From assembly GCA_963677185.1 (NCBI GenBank), contig OY781889.1, forward strand, positions 2,294,001-2,358,000: a stretch of 64,000 nt of DNA, in the 5' to 3' direction. Source of the DNA: G963677185 sp963677185. Lineage in GTDB: Bacteria > Bacillota > Syntrophomonadia > Syntrophomonadales > Syntrophomonadaceae. The notes beneath the pieces were generated by a model. That model searched no databases, had not been told where the DNA came from, and saw only the letters and a list, made by a program, of their open reading frames with translations. A program made the translations under genes and the position numbers. This document shows positions 18,503-27,920 of the stretch, in pieces (the first letter of the stretch is position 1; each line of letters begins with the position of its first letter).

Positions 18503-18693
18503 GGCAGTTCCTCCAGACAATGCAACTCGTGAAATCAAGCGGGTGTGCTGATTACTATGATATAGTATTCGCAGCCAGGGAGATATATAATATTCATGTC
18601 CTATGTTACTAGAAATGCAGCCGCTTTTAAATCGCATATTAACTTATGACGGGTACTGAGTTTATCGAAGCGGCGGAAACGGGGAGAAAATCA

Positions 18694-20184
18694 ATGCGTT
18701 ATATAAGCACCAGGGGCGACAATGATGGCCTGAACGCCGCCCAGGTTATTATAAAAGGGCTCGCTCCGGATGGGGGTTTGTTCGTCCCGGAATACATACC
18801 TGAGGTTCGGCTGGATGCGCTAATAGACTGCAGTTATACAGAACTGGCCGGACGGATATTTGCGCTTTTCCTGGACGGGTTTTCGCAGGCGCAAATCAAC
18901 GACTGCATTGCCGGCGCATACAACGAACAAAACTTTAACCACCCGATATTGCTCCACTGGTGCAGCTCCGGGACGGGTTGCATATTCTGGAGCTCTGGCA
19001 TGGGCCTACCTGTGCGTTCAAGGACATGGCTCTGCAGATGCTGCCCCGGTTGATGGTGACCAGTGCCAGGATAGAAGAGGAACGGGATGAGATAGCCATC
19101 CTGGTGGCTACTTCGGGTGATACGGGCAAAGCTGCCCTGGAAGGATTCAGGGATGTGCCTGGAACCAGGGTTATTGTCTTTTTCCCGGCCACCGGAGTTA
19201 GCGCAGTTCAAAGGCTTCAAATGGTTACTCAAAAAGGCCGTAATGTAAATGTGGCTGGAGTTGAGGGGAATTTTCGACGATGCCCAGAATGGAGTTAAGG
19301 CCATTTTCGCTGATATCGGGCTTGGCCAGCGTCTACTAGAAGAGAAAAATTAAGCTTTCTTCGGCCAATTCCATTAATTGGGGCCGCTTGCTGCCCCAGA
19401 TAGTCTATTATGTGTGGGGCATATTTACAGCTGGTGAATCAAGGCCGGGTCAAAGCCGGAAGTCCGATTAACATAGTGGTTCCGACCGGCAATTTCGGTA
19501 ATATTTTGGCCGCGTACTATGCAAAAAAGATGGGCTTGCCTGTCGGCAAGCTGATCTGCGCTTCTAATGTCAACCAGGTCCTGACAGATTTCATTAACAG
19601 TGCCGTATATGACCGGCGGCGGTGTTTCAAAAAAACCATATCGCCGTCAATGGATATCCTGGTTTCCTCCAACCTGGAACGCCTTTTATTCGAACTGGCG
19701 GATCATGATGCGGTTCGGGTGGCTGGATGGATGAACGATCTGGCGGTTAATGGATTCTATGAAATTGATGAGCAAAACCCGTGTCCGGGTAAGGGAATTA
19801 TTCTGGGGCGGATTTGCCGATGACCAGCAAACAGTTGAGACTATCAAGGCAGTATGGGAACAATACCAGTATCTAATCGATCCCCATACTGCAGTGGGTA
19901 TGAACGTATATGAGCAGTACTTGCAGGCCACGGGCGACAATACGCCGGCAGTGGTGGCTTCAACAGCCAGCCCGTTCAAATTCTCCAGTGATGTGGCCGG
20001 CGCCGTACTGGACGGCGGTGAGCTGGCCGGGCTGGATGAATTTGCTGTAATGAGCAAGCTGGGAGAGAAAGCAGGCTTGAATATACCGGGGTCACTGGCA
20101 GAGCTTTCGCAGCTGCCAGTCAGGCACCAGACCGTAACCAGCCGCGATACGATGCTTGATACCGTGCTGGAATTTCTGAAATAA
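18694..20184 (+). pseudogene. thrC: Threonine synthase, disrupted by five single-base indels
   Basis: A PLP enzyme that converts phosphohomoserine to threonine. The start is ATG 18694 behind GGGGAG. Reading it through requires five frame changes: one base missing near 18943-18945, one extra T in 19271-19274, one extra A in 19345-19349, one extra G in 19416-19419, and one extra A near 19774-19778. Each lies in a short homopolymer. Correcting them gives about 495 residues, the normal length for the long ThrC type, with the PLP-lysine region HGPTCAFKDMALQ, the SGDTGKAA motif, SSANSINWGRLLPQ and PTGNFGN all intact. Because the protein is otherwise well conserved, sequencing error is at least as likely as true decay. 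The open fragments are 18694-19053, 18960-19298, 19410-19823 and 19750-20184. Confidence 0.9.
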
Positions 20185-20201
20185 CGTAAAATATAACAAA
20201 G

Positions 20202-20254
20202 AAAAAAGCTGCCGGGTTGTGTCCTGCAAAGGGTCGAAACACAGCAGCTTTTTT
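20202..20254. terminator. Bidirectional terminator between thrC and apgM
   Basis: AAAAAAGCTGC (20202-20212) pairs with GCAGCTTTTTT (20244-20254), with further TGTGT/ACACA pairing inside. The A and T runs let it work for both convergent genes. Confidence 0.8.
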
Positions 20255-20266
20255 GATCCAGGCAGA

Positions 20267-21482
20267 CTAGAGCTGGTTGAGGATAAAATAATCCATGAGC
20301 TTAAATCCTTCGTGGATATAAATGCCACGGGCGGCAGAGTTTTCATTGAATGAGCTGGGGCCATCTTCAATGGGGCTGGTTTTTATCCCAGATGAGGAAT
20401 GGCACCGGTTCGCGGCTATGGGTTTTCAGGCTGACCGGTGTGGCGTGGTCAGGGGTAATAAGAACCTTAAGATTATCAAATTGATCTGCCTGTGACATCA
20501 CATAACCGACGACTTCACGGTCGATTTGTTCTATCGACCAGCATTTCAAGCTGGCATCGCCTTTATGGCCGCACTCATCCGGCGATTCAATATGCAAATA
20601 CACGAAGTCCTGCCCGTTTTTAAGCTCGTCAACGGCGGCCCTGGCCTTAGCGGCGAAATCAGTCTTTATGCCTCCGGTAGCGCCGGGGACCATGACTGGC
20701 TTCAAGCCGGCGCAGATTCCCAGGCCTTTGACAAGATCAACGGCAGCGACTACTGAACCCTTCAATCCATATTTATCTGAAAAGCTGTTGAGGTTGGGCT
20801 TATGGCCTTCTCCCCACAACCAGATAGAATTGGCTTCGTTTTCGTTTCGGCTACGGCGTTCTATATTTACTGGATGAACCTTCAAGATAGAGGTGCTGCG
20901 CTTCATCAAATCGTATATTTTGGAAGCCTGGTCTCCCTGTGGCAGGTAAGGGCCAACGGCCCGGTCAGATATGTCATGGGGCGGAGTGAGAACCGGCTTT
21001 ATGTGACCGGCGCCTCGCCAGACCATCAGGTTCCGGTAGCTGACGCCCGGATGAAACTCCAGGCTGGTTTCCGATAAATGCGATGCCAGGTCAACAATAA
21101 GGGCGGCCGACTCTTCTGAACTGATCTCGCCCGCGCTGTAGTCCAGCATAGTCCTGGTTTCGTAGGCATCTTCAGGCGAAAGAGTAACCAGATTACAGCG
21201 AAAAGCCAAGTCCTCCGGCTCCAGCCTGACGCCCATGCTGACCGCTTCGATAGGGGAACGGCCGGTATAGAATTTTTGAGGATCATATCCCATTACTGAG
21301 AGGTTAGCGACATCGCTTCCGGGAGGCATGCCGTCGGGAATCGTGTTTACCCTGCCGACTGCTGATTTGCGGGCCAGAGTATCCATATTAGGGGTCTGGG
21401 CGCTCTCCAGCGGGCTCTGGTTATCCAGGCCAGGTACTGGATAATCTGCCATGCCGTCGGTCAGAATCAGCAAATATTTCAT
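20267..21482 (-). CDS. apgM: Cofactor-independent phosphoglycerate mutase (archaeal ApgM type), frameshifted near its C-terminus
   Basis: Interconverts 3- and 2-phosphoglycerate in glycolysis and gluconeogenesis. The alkaline-phosphatase-fold metal motifs are present: LILTDGMADYP, PDGMPPGSDVANLS and ITPDHATPVSLKTHS. The uninterrupted frame stops at 20367 after IWDKNQPH, about 35 residues short of the family. Removing one base from the T5 run at 20380-20384 (A5 on the coding strand) restores the expected tail (GIYIHEGFKLMDYFI) to a stop at 20267 and gives about 404 residues, the usual size. The error type is the same as in the adjacent thrC. The start ATG at 21482 has a GAGAG ribosome binding site. 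Confidence 0.88.
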
Positions 21483-21614
21483 TTTGCTCTCTCCTGCGTT
21501 TTGAAAATTGCTTATCAGAATCGAACATTAGTATAGCATTTTAAAGGTTCTTTGTAACGCCCAATACGCAAGTTCAACCGGGTTATCACTCTGCGGTTAT
21601 GCTTAATTCAAGTC

Positions 21615-21643
21615 TTGACTAGAGGCCCAGCAGATGCTATACT
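21615..21643 (+). promoter_or_regulatory. Promoter of the tRNA Asp-Phe-Gly unit
   Basis: TTGACT (21615-21620) and TATACT (21638-21643) are 17 nt apart, with an extended -10 TGC. It lies about 13 nt before tRNA-Asp. Confidence 0.82.
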
Positions 21644-21655
21644 CTATTTCGTTGC

Positions 21656-21731
21656 GGAGCTGTGGTGTAGCGGTTAACATGCCGGCCTGTCACGCCGGAG
21701 ATCGAGGGTTCAAATCCCTTCAGCTTCGCCA
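21656..21731 (+). tRNA. tRNA-Asp (GTC anticodon)
   Basis: The acceptor GGAGCTG pairs with CAGCTTC. The anticodon stem is CCGGC/GCCGG around CTGTCAC, giving GTC. The T arm is AGGG-TTCAAAT-CCCT, followed by discriminator G and encoded CCA. Confidence 0.95.
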
Positions 21732-21754
21732 TATTTATTCAAATCATTGGTTTT

Positions 21755-21830
<76 letters not shown>

Positions 21831-21836
21831 TGACTG

Positions 21837-21911
21837 GCGGAAGTGGCTCAGTGGTAGAGCATCGCCTTGCCAAGGCGAGGGTCGCGAGTTCGAATCTCGT
21901 CTTCCGCTCCA
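21837..21911 (+). tRNA. tRNA-Gly (GCC anticodon)
   Basis: The acceptor GCGGAAG pairs with CTTCCGC. The anticodon stem CGCCT/AGGCG holds GCC, and discriminator T and CCA are encoded. It is 6 nt after tRNA-Phe. Confidence 0.96.
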
Positions 21912-21919
21912 GCAAATCC

Positions 21920-21951
21920 AGGCTGTCCGAAAGGGCAGCCTTATTTTATTT
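21920..21951 (+). terminator. Terminator of the first tRNA unit
   Basis: AGGCTGTCC pairs with GGGCAGCCT (one G-U) around a GAAA tetraloop, followed by TATTTTATTT. Confidence 0.85.
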
Positions 21952-21986
21952 CAGGATCATAATGTTCATCTTTCGCTCCGGCTTTC

Positions 21987-22015
21987 TTGCCAAGCAGGTA
22001 CTTTATTGATATAAT
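21987..22015 (+). promoter_or_regulatory. Promoter of the tRNA Cys-Leu unit
   Basis: TTGCCA (21987-21992) and TATAAT (22010-22015) are 17 nt apart, with TGA giving an extended -10. It lies after the first tRNA terminator, so tRNA-Cys and tRNA-Leu form a separate unit. Confidence 0.78.
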
Positions 22016-22053
22016 AAATCCCGCTGATAAGATTTAGATTCAGCGCCACTTGG

Positions 22054-22129
22054 GGGCGGATGGCGAAGTGGCTAACGCTGTGGTCTGCAAAACCACCATT
22101 CACCGGTTCGAATCCGGTTCCGCCCTCCA
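22054..22129 (+). tRNA. tRNA-Cys (GCA anticodon)
   Basis: The acceptor GGGCGGA pairs with TCCGCCC. The anticodon loop CTGCAAA gives GCA, followed by discriminator T and encoded CCA. Confidence 0.95.
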
Positions 22130-22153
22130 TCTATTTTTCTACATCAATAATGA

Positions 22154-22240
22154 GCCCGGATGGCGGAATAGGCAGACGCACGGGACTTAAAATCCCGCGA
22201 TGGCAACATCGTGCCGGTTCGACCCCGGCTCCGGGCACCA
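22154..22240 (+). tRNA. tRNA-Leu (TAA anticodon)
   Basis: An 87-nt gene with a long variable arm. The acceptor GCCCGGA pairs with TCCGGGC. The anticodon loop CTTAAAA gives TAA, and discriminator A and CCA are encoded. Confidence 0.95.
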
Positions 22241-22359
22241 CCCACTTCTTCGGACTTACAACGTTTTGATTTCCCATTTCTTGCTTCCCGGCATTTACGG
22301 CTGAGCTATCATGCCAAACGCCGTGTTTTCTGAAGCAGCTGGAGATTTAGAGGCACTTG

Positions 22360-23328
22360 TCATGACGGCTTATAGTATTCGTTTGGCAGGGAGCTTGATG
22401 GTGTGCTACTGGCAATGTCGGAATGGCAAATCACCCGGTCTCGCCCAAGTTCCTTGGCGTTATAGAGTGCCTTGTCGGCAGCTCTAGTGATGGAGTCAGG
22501 GGATAAATCCTTTGAAGCCGTCACGCAGGCGACCCCGGCGCTTATGGTTACGAAAGGGCCTACCAATGATTCGGCGTGAGGTATCTGAAGAGAATGAATA
22601 TTTTCATGGAATTGTTCGGCAATTTTTATAGCACCATCCATGTCCGTAAAGGGTAAAATGCATGCGAATTCTTCGCCTCCGTATCGCGCAATCAGGTCAA
22701 TCTTTCTTCTTAATGTGGATTCCAGAGTTCGAGCAACTGCGATAAGGCATAGATCGCCTTCCTGATGTCCGTATAAATCGTTGTATTTTTTAAAATAGTC
22801 TATGTCCAGCATAATTAGCGAAATACTTGAGGATATACGGCTCGCCCAGTCCCAAGCTGAAGCCAGGTATTCATCGAACCGGCGGCGATTGGGAATATTG
22901 GTCAGACCGTCACGAAGCGATTGATTTTCCAGGTAATCACGGTATTTTTTCAGTTCAGCATGGGTTTGCACCCGTGCTTTAACAATAACCGGGTTAAAGG
23001 GCTTGGTGACATAATCAACGGCACCGACTTCAAAGCCCTTGATCTCATCCTGTTCGCTAATATTTACTGTTATAAAAATTACCGGAATCTTTCTGGCGTT
23101 CAAATCGGCTTGCATTCTTCGGCATACTTCGTAACCATCAATCCCCGGCATATGAACATCAAGCAGGACCACATCCGGGGGATTTTCTGACATAATAATG
23201 TTGAGCGCCTTTTCGCCATTGTTGGCCACCTGCACCTTAAAATCGGAATGCAAAAGCGCTATGAGCACTTCAATATTTCCTGGTTCGTCGTCCACAATCA
23301 ATAATTTCTGAATATTAGTCAGTTCCAT
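22360..23328 (-). CDS. Response regulator with GGDEF output (diguanylate cyclase)
   Basis: Makes c-di-GMP under control of a phosphorelay. The N-terminal receiver (about residues 8-125) has VDDE, the phospho-acceptor in LLDVHMPG and the KPF lysine. The GGDEF domain has an active RYGGEEF motif and an RxxD inhibitory site (RKID) five residues before it, so product inhibition is expected. The start is ATG 23328, 9 nt after GGAGG; the TTG at 23337 lies too close to that site. It overlaps the 3' end of the hybrid kinase gene (stop at 23315), so the two are translationally coupled and probably form one signalling pair. Confidence 0.94.
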   Translation of the reverse strand: MELTNIQKLLIVDDEPGNIEVLIALLHSDFKVQVANNGEKALNIIMSENPPDVVLLDVHMPGIDGYEVCRRMQADLNARKIPVIFITVNISEQDEIKGFEVGAVDYVTKPFNPVIVKARVQTHAELKKYRDYLENQSLRDGLTNIPNRRRFDEYLASAWDWASRISSSISLIMLDIDYFKKYNDLYGHQEGDLCLIAVARTLESTLRRKIDLIARYGGEEFACILPFTDMDGAIKIAEQFHENIHSLQIPHAESLVGPFVTISAGVACVTASKDLSPDSITRAADKALYNAKELGRDRVICHSDIASSTPSSSLPNEYYKPS

Positions 23329-26300
23329 CGTTTTCAACCTCCTTTAAAGAAATGTTCAAATCGTCCGCAATCTTCTGCAAAGGGGGGATGGCCAACTCAA
23401 AATCAAAGTTTTTTATATGCTTCTCAATCTCTTTGAGCTCTTCCGTATATTGCGCATTGCCCACGTGGCCTGTTAACAATATTAAACACGCTTTTACGTC
23501 CGAATCATAGTCCCGAAGCATTTTATCCATCCGGATGAGTATGGAAGCAATTCCCGCTTCTTCACCTGCTATTGCGGCTTTCGGCGAGGCTGCCGCGCCC
23601 TGCGAATTCATACGCCTTATAAGGTCTATAACGGGCTGCAATGACTCGTCAAGATTGTCGGCAAGGCGAACATAATTTGCCTGATCCCCGCGGTTGATGC
23701 TCATTTCCAATTCGCCGGCTGCTTCATAGACCCCATAAGCTGATAAATTCCCCGCAATTCCGCGGACGGTATGAGACAAATGCTCCGCCGCTTTCATATC
23801 GCCTTGAGCTATTAAATCCCGGATTTCTTCTGTGACTGAGCTATATCGATCAGCAAAACTATCAAGCAGCTGCCTGAGCAGAATCATATTCCCATTGAGC
23901 CTTTTAAGCGCAGATTCCACATCTATATACTGAAGGCCATTTGCCATATTATGCACATCTGTCCTGGCTGAATTTTCTGCAAGTACCTTCGTTTCTTCAC
24001 TATCATATCTCGGCTGGAGGGGGAGCCAATCCATAATGACGGATAACATTTGGTCAGGATCTATAGGCTTGGCGATATAGTCATTCATGCCGGCTTCGGC
24101 ACAGGCCTCTCTTGCTCCGCTCATGGCGTTTGCCGTCAGGCCGATGATCGGCAAAGCCTTGCATCTTTCGTCTTTTCTGATCAGCCGGGTTGCTTCGTAA
24201 CCACTCATGAGCGGCATCTGTACGTCCATTAAGACCAGGTCATACGATGTTTGGCCCACTTTTTGCGTGGCTTCCTGTCCATTATGGGCGATGTCAACCT
24301 TAAAACCAGCGCTAACCAGCAGTTCCGCGGCTACTTGCTGGTTCATAATATTGTCCTCAACTAATAGAACCCGGGCTCCCTTTGTACGCGCCAGAATTCC
24401 GGAGCCTTTCGATACTGGTCGCCTGGGATTGACACTTAAAGGTGATTCCAGGCCGAATACCTGCATAATCGTATCCAGCATTAAAGACGGACTGACAGGT
24501 TTCATAAGAAATGCTTTAATATCAGTCTTTTTAGCGAGATTCATCACCTCTTCACGGCTGAAGGCAGTAATCATGATCACCAGTGGAAGGTGGCTAATGC
24601 TGGCTTTTTGTTTTATCATTCTGGCTGCCTCGATTCCGTCTATGCCGGGCATATTCCAGTCCATAAGCACCAGGTCATACGGCTTTTCTTCGGCATGCTC
24701 AAGCTCCCTGAACGCTGCCTCGCCCGATTCGACGGTAAAAACATCGAATCCTAATGATTTGACCTGCTCGGCCAGAACCTCTCGCGCCATGGGATTATCA
24801 TCGACCACCAGTATTTTAAGATCGGCGATATCTTCCGGAACAATCTGGTGCGAAGCCCTTGTTTCACCTGTATAAGTAAATTCAGCGGTAAAAGAAAATG
24901 TGCTTCCCTGGCCCGGTTCGCTTTCCACGCTTATCTCTCCGCCCATCATCTCAACCAGGCGTTGGGAAATTGTTAAACCGAGCCCGGTTCCACCGTAATT
25001 GCGAGTTATAGAGCTATCAGCCTGAGAAAAGGCCTCGAAAAGCCGGCCGCTCTCTTCCTGTGTCAGCCCGATTCCAGTGTCAGAAACGGAAAATCTGAGC
25101 GTGCATTTGGAATCATACTTATCTGCCAGCACCACCTTAATCAGAATATGTCCTGATTTCGTAAATTTTACGGCATTGCTGGCCAGGTTGATTAATACCT
25201 GCCCGAGACGCAGGGAATCGCCGACAATGGTTGCCGGTACATCATCCGCGATGGAAGTGATTAACTCGATGCCCTTCTCGCCAGCTTTAACAGAGACGAT
25301 ATAGGCAATGTTGCTTATGACCTCATCCAAATCGAATTCAATGGATTCCATAGAAAGCTTCCCTGCCTCGATCTTGGAAAAATCAAGAATGTCGTTAATT
25401 ATAACCAGGAGTGATTTGGCCGAGGATTCAATCTTCGACAGGTATTCGTATTGTTTGGCTGATAATTCGGTTCTCATAGCCAGACCAGCGAAGCCAATAA
25501 TCGCATTCATAGGGGTCCTGATTTCATGGCTCATGTTGGCCAGGAATTCGCTCTTGGCCCGTGTCGCGCTTTCAGCTTCTTCTTTGGCATTCTGAAGCCG
25601 CAGGTTGGCGTCGGCAATATCCCGGGTTCTTTCCTTTACGCGGGTTTCCATTTCGCTGTATACTTTTTTGAGATTATCACTCATCCAGTTGAACCGTTGC
25701 GCTAAAAAGCCCAGTTCATTCTGAACGTCGACTTCAATTTGGTAATCAAAGCGCCCAGCAGAGATTACTTCGGTACCTTGAACCAGCTTCCGTATAGGCC
25801 TGCTTATGCTATAGTTTATCACCCACAGATTGGATGATGACAATAATAAAAGAGCTAACAGGAAGACCACGATGACCACAGCAGTTAAAAAATTCAGGTC
25901 GATTAGTATTTCGCTTGCCGGAACGACCTTCACGATTGTCCACGGAACAGAAGGAATGCGTTCGGAAAAAAGGTATTCATCAGTTCCCCCGTAATTTACT
26001 TCCTGAATTAGATGGTCACTGGCTACGGCATTCTTGAAATACGGTGCCAGCTCGTAATCATAGTCTGTGAATATATTCCGTTTCATCATTAGTTCGGCAT
26101 CAGGATGGTAGATTATGGTTCCATCATCGGTTATGAAAATAACATAGCTCTGCTCTCCAACCTTTATATTCGAAGCGATTTCCTGGATATCGGTAATATT
26201 CAAGTCTATGCCTGTAACACCGATAAAATCAGCAGAATCATCATATATGGGAGTCGATATGGTAACCATAAGTATATCAAGCCAGGGATCTATGTATGGA

Positions 26301-26890
26301 GCAGTAATGTATGTGCTTCCTTTCTTTCTGGCGCCGTGATAAAAGTCATATTCAGGATCATCAGCATACTTCAAGTCAGTATAATCGAACTGTTCATATG
26401 AGCGTACCGGTTTAGATATCCTGCCATTTTCAACCATATATTCGGTTTCTTTGGCTATGCCGTTTACAAAATCGTAATCGTAACGTTCATACCAGGTCGC
26501 CTGATCGTTGTTATTGACGTACCAGTTGTTCAAATATCCTTGATTTTCATATTTGGCATCACCTGCAAACCAAATGCCTCCAGTACGGTTTCGATATTTG
26601 CCCATATTAAATACGGTATCTTTTACTATAGGCTGGTGTTCAGGCTGTTTGTAAATGCTGCTGATGGAAACAGCGAGAGTATCGACATTGGCTATATTCT
26701 CTCTGAATATGCTATCCACTTTTTCAGATGAAGACTGGATTTCGCTCATAGCACTGTCGCAGGCATATTCTAGTATCAGGGTCCGCGCCCCGACATATAT
26801 AGTGGACACAACCACTGCAAGGGCGATACATATAAAAACAGTAATTGGAATAGTTAATTGCCATTTAATGCTCTTGCCATTGAATTCCAT
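23315..26890 (-). CDS. Hybrid sensor histidine kinase (dCache, HAMP, HisKA, HATPase, REC, REC, HPt)
   Basis: A 1191-residue membrane sensor of BarA-like layout. TM1 (about 12-34) is followed by an extracytoplasmic Cache-type domain (about 40-320) and TM2 (about 327-350). HAMP and a coiled coil lead to HisKA with SHEIRTPMNA (His near 455) and HATPase_c (SDTGIG, GGTGLGL). Two receivers have Asp near 742 (LMDWNMPG) and 887 (LMDVQMP), and the C-terminal HPt domain has AEHLSHTVRG (His near 1032). Cache domains of this kind bind small ligands such as carboxylates or amino acids; the ligand is not predictable here. The start ATG 26890 has a GGAGGAT ribosome binding site. The HPt could feed the overlapping GGDEF response regulator. 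Confidence 0.93.
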   Translation of the reverse strand: MEFNGKSIKWQLTIPITVFICIALAVVVSTIYVGARTLILEYACDSAMSEIQSSSEKVDSIFRENIANVDTLAVSISSIYKQPEHQPIVKDTVFNMGKYRNRTGGIWFAGDAKYENQGYLNNWYVNNNDQATWYERYDYDFVNGIAKETEYMVENGRISKPVRSYEQFDYTDLKYADDPEYDFYHGARKKGSTYITAPYIDPWLDILMVTISTPIYDDSADFIGVTGIDLNITDIQEIASNIKVGEQSYVIFITDDGTIIYHPDAELMMKRNIFTDYDYELAPYFKNAVASDHLIQEVNYGGTDEYLFSERIPSVPWTIVKVVPASEILIDLNFLTAVVIVVFLLALLLLSSSNLWVINYSISRPIRKLVQGTEVISAGRFDYQIEVDVQNELGFLAQRFNWMSDNLKKVYSEMETRVKERTRDIADANLRLQNAKEEAESATRAKSEFLANMSHEIRTPMNAIIGFAGLAMRTELSAKQYEYLSKIESSAKSLLVIINDILDFSKIEAGKLSMESIEFDLDEVISNIAYIVSVKAGEKGIELITSIADDVPATIVGDSLRLGQVLINLASNAVKFTKSGHILIKVVLADKYDSKCTLRFSVSDTGIGLTQEESGRLFEAFSQADSSITRNYGGTGLGLTISQRLVEMMGGEISVESEPGQGSTFSFTAEFTYTGETRASHQIVPEDIADLKILVVDDNPMAREVLAEQVKSLGFDVFTVESGEAAFRELEHAEEKPYDLVLMDWNMPGIDGIEAARMIKQKASISHLPLVIMITAFSREEVMNLAKKTDIKAFLMKPVSPSLMLDTIMQVFGLESPLSVNPRRPVSKGSGILARTKGARVLLVEDNIMNQQVAAELLVSAGFKVDIAHNGQEATQKVGQTSYDLVLMDVQMPLMSGYEATRLIRKDERCKALPIIGLTANAMSGAREACAEAGMNDYIAKPIDPDQMLSVIMDWLPLQPRYDSEETKVLAENSARTDVHNMANGLQYIDVESALKRLNGNMILLRQLLDSFADRYSSVTEEIRDLIAQGDMKAAEHLSHTVRGIAGNLSAYGVYEAAGELEMSINRGDQANYVRLADNLDESLQPVIDLIRRMNSQGAAASPKAAIAGEEAGIASILIRMDKMLRDYDSDVKACLILLTGHVGNAQYTEELKEIEKHIKNFDFELAIPPLQKIADDLNISLKEVENDGTD

Positions 26891-26977
26891 GGCGATCCTC
26901 CATCAAGAAAAACCAATATTGTGTCCGCCCTCTCCCCGTTGCCGGGCGAGTTTGCCGCTATATCGCGTTTATATAAT

Positions 26978-27005
26978 AAACCCCTCCCATGTTTAGGGAG
27001 GGGAC
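26978..27005 (-). terminator. Terminator of the matrixin gene
   Basis: Read on the minus strand, CCCCTCCC and GGGAGGGG form a perfect 8-bp stem with a 7-nt loop, followed by TTTATTAT. It separates the protease gene from the hybrid kinase gene. Confidence 0.82.
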
Positions 27006-27028
27006 TATATCAAATTGACGATGTGATT

Positions 27029-27733
27029 TTACATTCCGTAAATTGCCAGTAGCCCAGCGATATCACCTGATTCAAGTCTGCGTTTTTCAATGTCGCCTTC
27101 CCGCGAATAACCGTACATGGTTTGGGCGATATACTTATCCCTGTATAGATCGTCCAGGCCTATTATATGGCCAAATTCGTGGGTGGCAATATTCTGCAGG
27201 TCCATTTCAGATGTTGAGCCGGTGGCATCCAGGCTCCATGTGTAATAAGTGTTGAACTGCATGTCCGTATCCAGTATTTTGTGGGTCTTCCGGTTGAACC
27301 AGATGGATGTGACCGCAATCGTGTTACTATCGCTTATTGTACCGAAATTTATATAGTTTACATAGTCAAGATCTCCGTGATTCAGACCGCTGGCGGGTGC
27401 GACAACGTCATTGAATACTTGGGCATTGCTTTGCGCATCCCACGCTTCAGCCGCAGTTTTAATCTTATCAATAACAGATGAGGAGTCCAGATTGGATCCG
27501 GATGGATCGATCACATAGGTTACCGTGGCGTCTTTTCCCCAGGAATATCCCAGCAGTTTGAACAAAAGATCCCCGCTGGGTTTTTGACCGGCATTGGCAT
27601 TTTTATGATGGACAAAATCAACCCTCACTATGTCAGGATCAGAAGGCACCTGCTTGGCCAGGGCGCAGGGAACCAAGGACAGGCTGAAAACAGCTGCCAT
27701 TAATAATGCTGTAAATAACCGTTTCTTATTCAT
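27029..27733 (-). CDS. Secreted matrixin-like zinc metalloprotease
   Basis: A 234-residue exported protein with a clear signal peptide (residues 1-26, ending CALA). The zinc site HEFGHIIGLDD fits HExxHxxGxxD, so the third ligand is probably Asp rather than the His of classical matrixins. A downstream Met-turn candidate lies in AQTMYGY. The N-terminal part lacks an obvious cysteine-switch propeptide. It is probably a stand-alone secreted protease; its target is unknown. It has its own terminator and an ATG start with a GAGGAG ribosome binding site. Confidence 0.85.
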   Translation of the reverse strand: MNKKRLFTALLMAAVFSLSLVPCALAKQVPSDPDIVRVDFVHHKNANAGQKPSGDLLFKLLGYSWGKDATVTYVIDPSGSNLDSSSVIDKIKTAAEAWDAQSNAQVFNDVVAPASGLNHGDLDYVNYINFGTISDSNTIAVTSIWFNRKTHKILDTDMQFNTYYTWSLDATGSTSEMDLQNIATHEFGHIIGLDDLYRDKYIAQTMYGYSREGDIEKRRLESGDIAGLLAIYGM

Positions 27734-27864
27734 ATAAACTCCTCCTCAATGTGTTGCAGGCGTGACCTTTGTACTTATAATATAGGACATCAGGCCAGCA
27801 GGTTCAATACTGCATTTATTGGAGTAAAAGCAACCGGCCGGGGTTTCTGTCTTCTGCAATGCAA

Positions 27865-27901
27865 TAAAAAAGCGCGCCAGAAAAAAGCATAGCGCACTTT
27901 A
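27865..27901 (-). terminator. Terminator after the GNAT gene
   Basis: On the minus strand, AAAGTGCGC pairs with GCGCGCTTT (one G-U) and is followed by a T run. It lies about 20 nt past the acetyltransferase stop. Confidence 0.65.
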
Positions 27902-27920
27902 AAACCTGTTTGTGACAATA

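Noticed and set aside
24207..24875. 222-codon open frame on the + strand
   Set aside because: It lies wholly inside the hybrid kinase gene on the opposite strand, gives Ser/Ala-rich sequence without a recognisable domain, and has no good ribosome binding site.
26891..26977. Possible c-di-GMP riboswitch upstream of the hybrid kinase
   Set aside because: A CGCCC/GGGCG stem is present, but the conserved GEMM receptor and tetraloop sequences are not.
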